Assembly (NCBI RefSeq): GCF_016583985.1
Contig: NZ_NRSD01000011.1
Span: 62,001-126,000 of the forward strand
Direction of reading: 5' to 3'
DNA: 64,000 nucleotides
Source of the DNA: Thiocapsa imhoffii
Lineage (GTDB): Bacteria > Pseudomonadota > Gammaproteobacteria > Chromatiales > Chromatiaceae
The translations under genes were made by a program, and so were the position numbers. Positions 40,028 through 49,502 of this stretch are shown piece after piece. The stretch's first letter is position 1. Every line of letters begins with the position of its first letter. A model generated the notes under the pieces. The model saw only the letters and a list, made by a program, of their open reading frames with translations. It searched no databases and was not told the origin of the DNA.

Positions 40028-42106
40028 ATGAGTCATGCCAGATATCAGACCCGCCCCGGCAATCGCGATCAGGGCGGCGCGCGCGCGAGCGAAGACGGCG
40101 TCAATTTCTGTGTTTTCTCCCGCTACGCGGAGCAGGTCGAGCTCCTGCTCTTCGACACCGCCGAGCAAACCGCACCCACTGCCGTCATCCCGCTCGACCC
40201 ACTGGTGAATCGGACGTTTTTCTTCTGGCATATCTTTGTCGAGGACCTGCGCGACGGGGTCTACTACAACTGGCGTCTTGGCGGCACCTGCGACACCAAG
40301 ACGATCGGCTGTCGCATGGACGGCGAGAAGGCCCTCCTGGACCCCTGGGCAACGACCGTTTCCGACCGTTTGTGGCAGCGTGAGCGCGCCAGTCGTCCGG
40401 GCGACAACGTGAGCAGCGCCATCCGAGCGCAGGTCGTGCGCGACGACTATGATTGGGAAGGCGATACCCCGCTGTTTTTCCCTCTGAACGCCGCGGTTAT
40501 CTATGAGCTGCATGTTGGCGGTTTCACCCGCTCCGCAACGTCCGGGACCGCCGCTCCAGGCACCTTCGGCGCCTTGATCGAGAAAATCCCTTACCTGCAA
40601 GAACTCGGGATCACCCATGTCGAGCTGATGCCCGTCATGGCCTTCGATGCCCAGGATGTCCCAGCACAAACGGCCGCGATGGGGCTCGAGAACTATTGGG
40701 GCTACAGTACCTACAGCTTCTTCGCACCCCATCCGGGCTATGCGCGCGACCCTAACCGGGCGCGCGATGAGTTCCGTGATCTCGTCAAGATGCTCCATCG
40801 AGCGGGCATCGGAGTGATTCTCGATGTGGTCTTCAACCACACCGCCGAGGGTGGTGTGGGAGGACCGACGATCGGATTCAGAGGAATCGGTAACGAGGTT
40901 TTCTACCATCTCGACTTCGCCGATCGCCGGATCTATCGCGACTACACCGGCTGCGGCAACACGGTGAACTGCAATCATCCGATCGTGACCCGTTTCCTCA
41001 TCGATGCCCTGCTCTACTGGGTGCGACAAATGCATGTCGACGGCTTCCGTTTCGATCTCGCCAGCGCCCTCGCGCGCGGCGAGGACGGCAACCCCGAGTA
41101 TCATGCGCCGATCCTCTGGGCCACTGAACTTTCGCCCGCCCTCGGCCGTACGCACCTGATCGCCGAGGCTTGGGATGCGGCGGGTCTCTACCAGGTCGGG
41201 GATTTTCCCGGTTTCCGTTGGGCCGAGTGGAACGGTCGCTATCGCGATGTGATCCGCGGTTTTGTCCGAGGTGATCCCGGGCTGATTGCCGAAGTCGCGA
41301 CCCGCGTGGCCGGATCGAGCGACATGTACGAAAGCCGGGGTCGGCTGCCGGCGAACTCGATCAACTTCATCACCTGCCACGACGGTTTCACCCTCTGGGA
41401 TCTGGTGAGTTACAACAGCAAACACAATCAGGCCAACGGTGAAGACAACCGTGACGGCCACGACCACAATCTGAGCTGGAACTGCGGCGTCGAAGGGCCC
41501 ACCGATGATCCAGCCATCCTCGCCCAACGCCGTCGCCAGGCCCGCAACTTCGTCGCCATCCTGATGCTCAGCCAAGGGGTCCCCATGCTCCGAGCGGGTG
41601 ACGAGGTGCTGCAAAGCAAGCAAGGCAACAACAACAGCTACTGCCAGAACAATGCCTTATCCTGGTTCGATTGGACGCAGCTCGAGGCCAACCGGGAGAT
41701 GCACGATTTCGTGCGCGACATGATCACGTTTCGCCAAGACCACCCGACGCTGCATCGCAGTCGTTTCCTCACCGGCGCCCCGACCCGAACGCAACCACTC
41801 CCCGATATCTCTTGGCATGGGGTCGGACTCGACCGCCCCGACTGGGATGATGCGAATGCGCGCACCCTGGCGTTCACCCTGGCCGGATTGACGCCGGCGG
41901 AACCCCCGCTCCACATCCTCTTCAACATGGATGCGACGCCCCTGAGGTTCGCGCTTCCGCAGCTGCCCGGATGGTCTTGGCGGTGCGCCATCGATACCGC
42001 TCGGGAGCCCGCGATCATCGCGCCGAGTGCGCCTCGCCTGCCGCCGGATCAGCCGCTTGAGGTCAGCGCGCGCTCGGTCGTCGTCCTTGAGGGTTGCGAG
42101 GCGTAA
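40028..42106 (+). CDS. glgX: glycogen debranching enzyme GlgX
   Basis: A 692-residue GH13 isoamylase-type enzyme cleaving alpha-1,6 branches of glycogen limit dextrins. N-terminal CBM48 (RYQTRPGNRDQGG, DGVNFCVFSRYAEQVELLLF), then the (beta/alpha)8 domain with VVFNHTAEGG, DGFRFDLASAL (catalytic Asp), AEAWDAAGLY (catalytic Glu) and FITCHDGFTLWDLVSYN. The ATG at 40028 fits the domain start; a TTG at 39992 is an alternative. It is followed by zwf after 179 bp, linking glycogen use to the pentose phosphate route. Confidence 0.94.
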   Translation: MSHARYQTRPGNRDQGGARASEDGVNFCVFSRYAEQVELLLFDTAEQTAPTAVIPLDPLVNRTFFFWHIFVEDLRDGVYYNWRLGGTCDTKTIGCRMDGEKALLDPWATTVSDRLWQRERASRPGDNVSSAIRAQVVRDDYDWEGDTPLFFPLNAAVIYELHVGGFTRSATSGTAAPGTFGALIEKIPYLQELGITHVELMPVMAFDAQDVPAQTAAMGLENYWGYSTYSFFAPHPGYARDPNRARDEFRDLVKMLHRAGIGVILDVVFNHTAEGGVGGPTIGFRGIGNEVFYHLDFADRRIYRDYTGCGNTVNCNHPIVTRFLIDALLYWVRQMHVDGFRFDLASALARGEDGNPEYHAPILWATELSPALGRTHLIAEAWDAAGLYQVGDFPGFRWAEWNGRYRDVIRGFVRGDPGLIAEVATRVAGSSDMYESRGRLPANSINFITCHDGFTLWDLVSYNSKHNQANGEDNRDGHDHNLSWNCGVEGPTDDPAILAQRRRQARNFVAILMLSQGVPMLRAGDEVLQSKQGNNNSYCQNNALSWFDWTQLEANREMHDFVRDMITFRQDHPTLHRSRFLTGAPTRTQPLPDISWHGVGLDRPDWDDANARTLAFTLAGLTPAEPPLHILFNMDATPLRFALPQLPGWSWRCAIDTAREPAIIAPSAPRLPPDQPLEVSARSVVVLEGCEA

Positions 42107-42285
42107 GCCTGACCGACACCCCATGGCCAGCGCTTGATGTCACGGGCTGGCCGCGCCGCCACCGCGGCGCCCGCGATGACGACCAGGCATCCGGCAGCGG
42201 CCGCCTTGGCCGGAAGCCGGGGCCGGTTTCACGTTACAATCACCAACGCATACCCCCATCCAACCGCGACCAGAGGACCGATGCC

Positions 42286-43827
42286 GTGCCCACTCAGCGC
42301 CTCACTGCCGAGACGACCCCACCGGCACCGCCGTGTGTCATGATCATCTTCGGCGCGGGGGGCGATCTGACGAAACGCAAGCTGATTCCGGCACTCTTTC
42401 ATCTCTGTCATGGGAAGCTGCTCCCCGAGAGCTTCGCGGTCGTTGGCGTTGACCGTCTTGAGATGGACGATCACGCCTTTCGGGACATGATGGAAAGCGA
42501 TGTACAAGGCAACCTCGGGGCAGCCTGGGATCCCGCAACCTGGGCACGGCTGCGTGAGCGGTTGCACTACATGCAAGGCGACATCAAGGACCAGGGCGCC
42601 TATCAGACGCTGTGCGAACGTCTGAGCCAGATCGACGCCGAACGCGGAACCGACGGGAATTATCTGTTCTATCTCGCTGTTCCACCAATGTTATTTGCCG
42701 ACATTACGCGCCTACTGGGAGCCGTTGGCCTGACCTCGGAGGGCGCGAGCGATTGGCGGCGGGTCATCATCGAAAAGCCATTCGGCAGCGATCTCGATAG
42801 CGCCAAGGCCCTCAACGGCATGCTTCACGAGACCCTTGACGAGGGTCAGATCTATCGCATTGACCACTATCTCGGGAAGGAGACGGTGCAGAACATCATG
42901 GTCTTTCGCTTCTCCAACGGCTTCATCGAGCCGCTCTGGAATCGCCAACACATCGACCATGTACAAATCACGGTGGCCGAATCGGTCGGAGTCGAGCACC
43001 GGGGAGCCTACTACGACACCGCCGGTGCACTGCGCGACATGATCCCGAATCATCTGCTGGTGCTGCTCGGCTTTCTGGGGATGGAGCCGCCCAATTCGTT
43101 CGAATCCGATGCCGTGCGCGATGAGATCAACAAGGTGCTCGACGCGGTCCACCCGCTGACCCCGGAGCAGGTTCTGACGAATGCCGTGCGCGGCCAGTAC
43201 GGCGACGGGGTCATGACCAACGGAGAGCAGGTCTCCGCCTACCGGCTGTCTCCGGGCGTCGCGGCCGGATCGCGCACCGAAACCTATGCGGCACTGAAGC
43301 TGACCCTGGACAACTGGCGCTGGGCTGGCGTGCCCTTTTATCTGCGCACGGGCAAACGATTGCATGGCCAATACACCGAGGTTGTCATCCAGTTCAAGCG
43401 TGCCCCAACGATCATGTTCAAGGATGCCGATACCGCCCAGATGAGCCCGGACATGTTGGTCTTGCGGATTCAGCCCAACGAGGGCATTCAGATGAGCTTT
43501 GGGGCAAAGATCCCCGGACCGCGAATGCGGGTGGGCACCGTCAATATGGACTTCTGCTATGCCGACTATTTCGGCAATGCACCCGCCACCGGATACGAAA
43601 CCCTCATCTATGACTGCATGAACGGCGATGCGACCCTATTCAAGCATGCCGAAACCGTGGAGAAGGGCTGGGAGATCGTCGAATCCGTGCAAGACGTGTG
43701 GTCGGCCCTACCGGCGCGCGATTTTCCCAACTATGCCGCCGGCAGTTGGGGCCCCCCGGGTGCCGACGACCTGCTCAAGAACGACGGGCGCCATTGGCGA
43801 CGGATCCGCTCGTCCGAGACGAGCTGA
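42286..43827 (+). CDS. zwf: glucose-6-phosphate 1-dehydrogenase
   Basis: A 513-residue enzyme starting at GTG 42286 behind AGAGGA; the longer frame from 42094 overlaps glgX and has no family sense. It oxidises glucose-6-phosphate with NADP+. Seen are the Rossmann motif IFGAGGDLTKRKL, EKPFGSDL, the substrate signature RIDHYLGKETVQNI and the later GVPFYLRTGKRL. Length is normal. Confidence 0.96.
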   Translation: MPTQRLTAETTPPAPPCVMIIFGAGGDLTKRKLIPALFHLCHGKLLPESFAVVGVDRLEMDDHAFRDMMESDVQGNLGAAWDPATWARLRERLHYMQGDIKDQGAYQTLCERLSQIDAERGTDGNYLFYLAVPPMLFADITRLLGAVGLTSEGASDWRRVIIEKPFGSDLDSAKALNGMLHETLDEGQIYRIDHYLGKETVQNIMVFRFSNGFIEPLWNRQHIDHVQITVAESVGVEHRGAYYDTAGALRDMIPNHLLVLLGFLGMEPPNSFESDAVRDEINKVLDAVHPLTPEQVLTNAVRGQYGDGVMTNGEQVSAYRLSPGVAAGSRTETYAALKLTLDNWRWAGVPFYLRTGKRLHGQYTEVVIQFKRAPTIMFKDADTAQMSPDMLVLRIQPNEGIQMSFGAKIPGPRMRVGTVNMDFCYADYFGNAPATGYETLIYDCMNGDATLFKHAETVEKGWEIVESVQDVWSALPARDFPNYAAGSWGPPGADDLLKNDGRHWRRIRSSETS

Positions 43828-43903
43828 ACAGGCCTGCTCGCCATCCGGGCAAGGGCGATCGAGCCCTGCTGACGTGGATGAAACGACCGCCGCGGATGAC
43901 CTC

Positions 43904-44089
43904 ATGAACGGTTTAGAAGACCACGACGACCTCTGTCCTTGGTGTCATGCTCCCATCGCGCTCGCGATCGATTTGAGTGCCGGCGCGCAGACCTATGTCG
44001 AGGACTGCCACGTCTGTTGTGCCCCCATTGTCGTCCAGGTCACCCTGGACCCTGAGTATGGCGTGACCTTAATCCGCGAGGGCGACTGA
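43904..44089 (+). CDS. CPXCG-motif cysteine-rich protein
   Basis: A 61-residue protein with two cysteine pairs, LCPWC near residue 11 and DCHVCC near residue 35, followed by CAPIVV. This is the small zinc-ribbon-like CPXCG family of proteobacteria; function unknown. ATG 43904 is used; GTG 43874 (VDETTAADD) is possible. It lies 76 bp after zwf. Confidence 0.85.
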   Translation: MNGLEDHDDLCPWCHAPIALAIDLSAGAQTYVEDCHVCCAPIVVQVTLDPEYGVTLIREGD

Positions 44090-44508
44090 CACGCGCGGCA
44101 TCCATGTCGAGCGCCGGGCGCACTGCCACGGACCGCTCTGCGCGTCAGGAACACGCCGGAGCCAAGTCGACGCCAGACCGGCCGCCGCCATCGCCTATTC
44201 CAACCCCGCCCTGAGCGACACCCGGTCTTGCATCTTCAGCTCAGCTTGGGTGAAATGCGACTCCGAACAGGGGCGTGGTCTAACTCAATGCGCGTGAGGA
44301 CGTGACCCCGCAGCCACGACGTCTGATGGGATCCCGGGTCAGGTCTCCTGCCGCTCCAATACTTGACCTCCATCACGCTATCGGCGCGGTTTCTCCGCGG
44401 CTTGACTCGAGCTGGCACTGTGATCCCGCGCTGGTCATGATCCGTCCCGCCAGGAGGCCCGGTGACCCTGCGGCGGGCGGACCTGACGAAGGCGGGTGAG
44501 GAATTCGT
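44090..44508. other. intergenic region before the ABC transporter operon
   Basis: In 419 bp I see no convincing gene on either strand, no tRNA and no clear terminator or promoter. TTGAC-like words occur near 44364 and 44401 but without matching -10 boxes. A good ribosome site (GGTGAGG) lies just before the ABC ATPase at 44509. Confidence 0.45.
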
Positions 44509-45447
44509 ATGATCGAAGTACGTGAACTGAGTCGCTGCTACGGCGACCTCAAAGCGGTGCAGGCGGTCTCCTTCAACATTGCACGCGGGGAGATCGTCGG
44601 CTTGCTCGGGCACAATGGTGCCGGCAAAACCACCATCATGAAGATGCTCACGGGTTACTTAGAACCGAGCAGCGGCGAGATTCGCATCGATGGGCTTGAC
44701 ATCGCCGAGCGGCGTCGTGAGGCACAACGGCGCATTGGCTACCTGCCCGAGAACTGCCCGCTCTACCCGGAGATGCAGGTCGTGGACTATCTGAACTATC
44801 AGGCCACCCTGCATGGCCTCGCGCCGGCGCGGCGCGCGGCGGCCATCCGCCGCGCCATCGAGCGGACGGATCTCCGCCCCAAGGCGACCGCCCTCATCGG
44901 GACCCTGTCACGCGGCTATCGCCAACGCGTCGGCGTTGCCCAGGCGATCCTTCACGAACCCGCCTTCCTGATCCTCGACGAACCCACCAACGGGCTCGAT
45001 CCAGGACAGATCCAGCAGATGCGTGCGCTGGTGCGTGAACTCGCCAAGGAGGCGACCCTCATCATCTCGACCCATGTGCTGCAAGAGGTCGAGGCCGTCT
45101 GCACCCGGGTGCTGATCATGCGTGGTGGCGAATTGGCCTTGGACAGTGCCTTGAATGCGATCGGCCGCCCCCGACGACTGTTGGTGACCCTGGCGGCGGA
45201 CACCGAGGCCGCCCGCTCGGTGCTGGGCGCATTACCAACCGTCACCCACATCGAGGTGCTGGCGGGCGATGGCAACCTGTGCGACCTAGCCCTGAGTGCC
45301 GAGGATCCCCATGCGCTCGCACCCGTGGTGGCGAGCACGGCCGCCGAGCACGCTTGGAGCCTCCACCGCCTCAGCCCCGAGCGACGCGATCTCGAAGATC
45401 TGTTTGGGGCCGTGACACTGGAGACCATGGAGACACATCATGCGTGA
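44509..45447 (+). CDS. ABC transporter ATP-binding protein (GldA/CcmA-like)
   Basis: A 312-residue ATPase with Walker A GHNGAGKTTIMKML, signature LSRGYRQRVGVAQAI, Walker B ILDEPTNGLDP and the H-loop STHVLQEVE. The C-terminal domain of about 90 residues is of the type seen in GldA and drug/export ATPases. It overlaps the following fused permease by 8 bp, so both form one transporter. Direction (export) and substrate are inferred only from family resemblance. Confidence 0.93.
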   Translation: MIEVRELSRCYGDLKAVQAVSFNIARGEIVGLLGHNGAGKTTIMKMLTGYLEPSSGEIRIDGLDIAERRREAQRRIGYLPENCPLYPEMQVVDYLNYQATLHGLAPARRAAAIRRAIERTDLRPKATALIGTLSRGYRQRVGVAQAILHEPAFLILDEPTNGLDPGQIQQMRALVRELAKEATLIISTHVLQEVEAVCTRVLIMRGGELALDSALNAIGRPRRLLVTLAADTEAARSVLGALPTVTHIEVLAGDGNLCDLALSAEDPHALAPVVASTAAEHAWSLHRLSPERRDLEDLFGAVTLETMETHHA

Positions 45448-48340
45448 GATCCTGCGCGTGACCGGTCGTGAACTTGGGGCCTTCTTCGGCTCCCCGGTCG
45501 CCTATCTCTTCATCGGCGCCTTTCTAGCGGCCTCCCTATTCGTCTTCTTCTGGGTCGATGCCTTCTTCGCCCGCAACATCGCCGATGTTCGCCCCCTCTT
45601 CGACTGGATGCCGCTGCTGCTGATCTTTTTGTCCGCGGCCCTGACGATGCGGCTCTGGAGCGAAGAGCGACGTTCGGGGACTCTGGAGACACTGCTGACC
45701 CTGCCGGTCCCGACCCTGCACCTGGTCATCGGGAAATTTCTTGCCGCCTTGGCGCTGGTCGCCATCGCACTGGCCTTGACCCTGCCCTTACCGCTCACGG
45801 TGTCGCTGCTGGGCCCGATCGACTGGGGCCCGGTGTTTGGTGCCTACCTTGCGACCCTGTTGCTCGCCGCCGCCTACGTGGCGATTGGTCTGTTCGTCTC
45901 CGCGCGTACCGACAACCCCATCGTCGCCTTAATCGGGACGACCCTGCTCGGCGCCACGCTCTATCTGATCGGCACCCCCGCCTTGACCAACCTGGTGGGT
46001 CATGGCGGGGGCGAGGTGCTGCGCCTGATCGGCAGTGGCGCGCGTTTTGAGTCCATCACCCGCGGTGTTATCGATCTGCGTGATCTCTACTACTACCTGA
46101 GCATCGTCGGGGTGTTTCTAGCCCTGACGCTCTACAGTCTCGAACGACTGCGCTGGGCCGAGCCGACCGCAAACCCACGGCGGCACCGGCGTTGGACGCT
46201 GATCACGGCCCTGGCCGCCGCCAATCTGTTGGCGGCCAACCTCTGGCTGCATGCGGCCGGACAGGCACGCATGGATCTGACCGAGGGACGCATCTACTCG
46301 ATTTCCGATCCGACCCGGCACTATCTCGGGCAACTCCAGGAACCGCTCCTGATTCGCGGCTATTTCAGCGCGGAAACCCACCCGCTCCTAGCCCCATTGG
46401 TGCCACAGCTCCGGGACCTACTGCGGGAGTATCAGCTCGCGGGCGACGGACGGGTGCGGGTCGAGTTCGTCGATCCACTGCGTTCACCGGAGCTTGAACG
46501 CGAAGCCGGCGAGCAGTATGGCATTCGCCCGGTCGCCTTCCAGACCGCGTCGAAGTACCAGGCCTCGGTGGTCAACTCCTACTTCGATCTGCTCATCCAA
46601 TACGGTGATGAGTACGAAACGCTCGGTTTCCAGGACTTGATCGACGTGAAGGCCCGGGGCGAAACCGATCTCGATGTTCGCTTGCGCAATCCGGAGTACG
46701 ACATCACGCGCACCATTCGCAAAGTGCTCCAGGGCTACCAGGGCGGCGGCGATCTCTTTGGCAATCTGAATGATCCGGTGTCCTTCCGTGGCTACATCTC
46801 CGCCGCGCGTCATCTCCCTGAACCGCTGCAAGAACTGCGTGCCGAGCTCGAAGCGGTCTTGAGCGACCTCGCGGCGGACGCGGATGGTCGGTTCGGTTTC
46901 CAGCTCGAGGATCCCGCCGAGGGGGACGGCAGCCTGGCGCAAACCATTGCCGAACAGTACGGCTTCGAGCCGCTCGTGATCAGTCTGTTGGATCCCACGC
47001 CCTTTTACTTCTACATGTTGCTCGAGTCGGGTGAACAGGTCGTGCCGGTACCGCTCCCCGAGGCACTGGATCGCGCGGGTCTGACCCGCGCCCTTGAGGC
47101 CGCGATCAAACGCTTGACGCCAGGGGTTTTGAGGACCATTGCATTGCATGCGCCGCCCTCGATCCCGCCCGTTTTCGGCGACGTCAGCTCCAGTGCCGGA
47201 TACAGTCTGTTGCAAGAAAGTCTGCGCGATGGCTTTCGTCTCCTGGAGACGGATCTGACATCGGGCCAGGTCCCCGAGGAGGCTGATCTCCTGCTGGTCG
47301 TCGATCCCCGCGGCTTCGATGAGCGTCAACAATTCGCGATCGATCAGTTCCTGATGCAGGGCGGCACCGTCATCCTGGCCGCGAGCAGCTTCGATCTCAA
47401 CCTGAATGCCAATGCCATCGAGGCCCGCGCCGCGCCGACCGGACTCGAGGATTGGCTCAGCCATCAGGGCCTGACGCTCGCACCGACCCTGGTGCTCGAT
47501 CCTAAGAACACCCCCTTCCCCATCCCAGTCCAGCGGGATCTCGGCGGCTTTCTCGTCGAGGAGATCCAGACCCTTGATTATCTGTATTTTCCGGATGTCC
47601 GTACGGATGGTCTGGCCACGGACTCGCCGATCACAGCCACCCTCGGGCAGATCACCATGAACTGGGTCTCGCCGATCCAGGTGGACCCCCAGGCCAACGC
47701 GGAGCGGCGCGTGATCGAGCTCATCAGGAGTTCACCAGAGGCCTGGAGCAGCGCGTCCGAGAATGTGCAACCCGACTTCCAGACTTACGGTGGATTGGGT
47801 TTCCCGCGGGGCGCGGAGCGCGGCCGACAACTGCTGGGGGTCGCTCTGGAGGGACGCTTTCAATCCGCCTTTGCCGGGCGTCCCTCGCCACTCCTCGAGC
47901 CCGTTCGGGAGAGGGCTTCCGACCTCGACGAGGAGCCGGACGCGCCGACGGCCCCGGTGCTCTCGACGGTGATCGAGAATTCTCCATCCTCGGCACGCTT
48001 GATCCTGATCGGCTCCTCGACCTTTCTCTCCGACACCGCGATCAGCCTCGCCACGGAGGCCACCCAAAACCGCTATCTCAAACCGCTCGAGCTGATTCAG
48101 AACGCGGTCGAGACCGCGCTTGAGGACCAGGGGCTGCTCACACTGCGCGGCCGGGGTCAGTTTAGCCGTCTGCTCGAACCGCTTGGGCGTGAGGGGCGCA
48201 TTCTCTGGGAGGCCCTGAATTATCTCCTTGCGTTCGCCGGTCTGGCACTGGTCTTCTGGATCTATCGACAGATGCGCCGCCGCCATGATCAAGCCAATGC
48301 CAAGCTTCTCATTGATCTCAAGGGCACGGGAGGGCGTTGA
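45440..48340 (+). CDS. fused ABC-2 permease and GldG-like auxiliary protein
   Basis: A 966-residue membrane protein. Residues about 1-240 are an ABC-2 type permease with six hydrophobic segments and RLWSEERRSGTLETLLTLPV, as in GldF. Residues about 250-966 are a GldG-like auxiliary part: one membrane helix (WTLITALAAANLLAANLWL), a long periplasmic region with DLTEGRIYSISDPTRHYL and LLVVDPRGFDERQQFAIDQFL, and a final membrane helix near 935-955. In Bacteroidetes GldF and GldG are separate; here they are one chain. It starts inside the ATPase gene and DUF4340 follows after 3 bp. Confidence 0.92.
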   Translation: MREILRVTGRELGAFFGSPVAYLFIGAFLAASLFVFFWVDAFFARNIADVRPLFDWMPLLLIFLSAALTMRLWSEERRSGTLETLLTLPVPTLHLVIGKFLAALALVAIALALTLPLPLTVSLLGPIDWGPVFGAYLATLLLAAAYVAIGLFVSARTDNPIVALIGTTLLGATLYLIGTPALTNLVGHGGGEVLRLIGSGARFESITRGVIDLRDLYYYLSIVGVFLALTLYSLERLRWAEPTANPRRHRRWTLITALAAANLLAANLWLHAAGQARMDLTEGRIYSISDPTRHYLGQLQEPLLIRGYFSAETHPLLAPLVPQLRDLLREYQLAGDGRVRVEFVDPLRSPELEREAGEQYGIRPVAFQTASKYQASVVNSYFDLLIQYGDEYETLGFQDLIDVKARGETDLDVRLRNPEYDITRTIRKVLQGYQGGGDLFGNLNDPVSFRGYISAARHLPEPLQELRAELEAVLSDLAADADGRFGFQLEDPAEGDGSLAQTIAEQYGFEPLVISLLDPTPFYFYMLLESGEQVVPVPLPEALDRAGLTRALEAAIKRLTPGVLRTIALHAPPSIPPVFGDVSSSAGYSLLQESLRDGFRLLETDLTSGQVPEEADLLLVVDPRGFDERQQFAIDQFLMQGGTVILAASSFDLNLNANAIEARAAPTGLEDWLSHQGLTLAPTLVLDPKNTPFPIPVQRDLGGFLVEEIQTLDYLYFPDVRTDGLATDSPITATLGQITMNWVSPIQVDPQANAERRVIELIRSSPEAWSSASENVQPDFQTYGGLGFPRGAERGRQLLGVALEGRFQSAFAGRPSPLLEPVRERASDLDEEPDAPTAPVLSTVIENSPSSARLILIGSSTFLSDTAISLATEATQNRYLKPLELIQNAVETALEDQGLLTLRGRGQFSRLLEPLGREGRILWEALNYLLAFAGLALVFWIYRQMRRRHDQANAKLLIDLKGTGGR

Positions 48341-48343
48341 AGG

Positions 48344-49441
48344 ATGAGCGAGACACCAACGAGCAATCCATCCGTTGCCGAACTCAGTTGGCATCAGGAT
48401 CTTCGCACGCCCATCGTGCTGGGTTTGGGGGTGTTGCTCATCCTCCAACTGCTGATCGCACTGGGTCTGAGCCTCACCGGAAGCCGCAGCCTCGCCCCGA
48501 TGGCAATCGACACGCCCCTGTTCGAATTCAGACCACTGGAGGTCGAACGCGTGATCCTCACCAGCGGCGACGGAGCCGAACAACTCACGCTCAGCCGCAC
48601 CCATGACACCTGGGTGCTCGCGAACCTCGCCGAGTTCCCCATTCAGGCCGCCAAGGTTGATCAGTTGATCGAGGACGTGCTCGCGCTGCGCAAACCGCCC
48701 CCCATCGCCGGGAGCGAAGACGCACGGAAACGCTTCAAGGTCGCTGACACTTCGTTCGATCGGCGCCTCTCGATCGAGGGCAAAACAGGACCGCTCGCTG
48801 AGTTGATCGTGGGCGATTCACCCGGCTTTCGACGCGTCTTTGCCCGCCCGCCGGGTGACCCAGGTGTCTATGATCTGCAGCTCGCATCATCGAGCCTGTC
48901 ACCACGCCGGGATGATTGGATCGAACTCGGGCTCTTGCGTCTCGAGGCTGGCGAGATCAGTGCGGTGTCGATTGATGAGATGCGGCTCGTGCGTGCCGAC
49001 GATGGGCAGTGGTCACTCAGCGAGTTCGATCAGGCGGTTGATCAAGAGGCGGTTCAGGCGCTGATTCAACGCCTGGCCAACCTGAGCTATCGCGGTGTCC
49101 TCGGCATTGAGGAGGAGGCCGCGTTTGGCCAAGCGTCGCCCGTGTTGAGCATTAACATCGAGCTCGCTGACGGTTCAGCACGCCACTACCGCATCTCCCA
49201 AGCCGTCGAGAGTCCGGATTTTGTCCTGAAAGACACCACCCGTCCCTGGTACTTCAAGGTCTCCACGATCGATCTCGGCGAACTCTTGGAAACAAGCCTC
49301 GAGGACTTGGTCGAACCCACCGAGTTCGACGAGGATCCGAGCAGTGCGGAGCCGGCATCGCCCGCGGCCACACTCGAGCCCGCTCCTGTAGGGAACGAGC
49401 CCGACGGAGAGGATGCGATGACGGTGCCCACGCATCCGTGA
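48344..49441 (+). CDS. DUF4340 domain-containing protein
   Basis: A 365-residue protein with one N-terminal membrane helix (about 24-45, IVLGLGVLLILQLLIALGLS) and a periplasmic DUF4340 region: FRPLEVERVILTSGDG, ANLAEFPIQAAKVDQLIEDVL, and a repeat-like beta structure. DUF4340 often follows GldG-like genes, as here. The last 40 residues are acidic and Pro/Ala-rich. Function unknown; likely part of the same envelope complex. Confidence 0.9.
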   Translation: MSETPTSNPSVAELSWHQDLRTPIVLGLGVLLILQLLIALGLSLTGSRSLAPMAIDTPLFEFRPLEVERVILTSGDGAEQLTLSRTHDTWVLANLAEFPIQAAKVDQLIEDVLALRKPPPIAGSEDARKRFKVADTSFDRRLSIEGKTGPLAELIVGDSPGFRRVFARPPGDPGVYDLQLASSSLSPRRDDWIELGLLRLEAGEISAVSIDEMRLVRADDGQWSLSEFDQAVDQEAVQALIQRLANLSYRGVLGIEEEAAFGQASPVLSINIELADGSARHYRISQAVESPDFVLKDTTRPWYFKVSTIDLGELLETSLEDLVEPTEFDEDPSSAEPASPAATLEPAPVGNEPDGEDAMTVPTHP

Positions 49442-49443
49442 TG

Positions 49444-49457
49444 GGCGGCGGGCCGCC
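49444..49457 (+). terminator. small GC hairpin after the DUF4340 gene
   Basis: GGCGG/CCGCC with a 4-base loop begins 3 bp after the stop codon and is followed by TACTGTCTCTT, which has only scattered T residues. It may help end the plus-strand operon before convergent hom, but it is a weak intrinsic terminator. Confidence 0.3.
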
Positions 49458-49502
49458 TACTGTCTCTTCACGATCAGCGGGCGGCGACGAGGTCCGCGTG
49501 CG

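Noticed and set aside
39830-41623. 597-codon open frame on the minus strand across glgX
   Set aside because: It is antisense to a clear glgX and has no recognisable domains; long antisense frames are common at this GC content.
44236-44613. 125-codon minus-strand frame ahead of the ABC operon
   Set aside because: It runs into the start of the ABC ATPase on the opposite strand and has no recognisable features.
46484-47464. 326-codon minus-strand frame inside the GldFG fusion
   Set aside because: Shadow of a real gene on the other strand with no protein features of its own.
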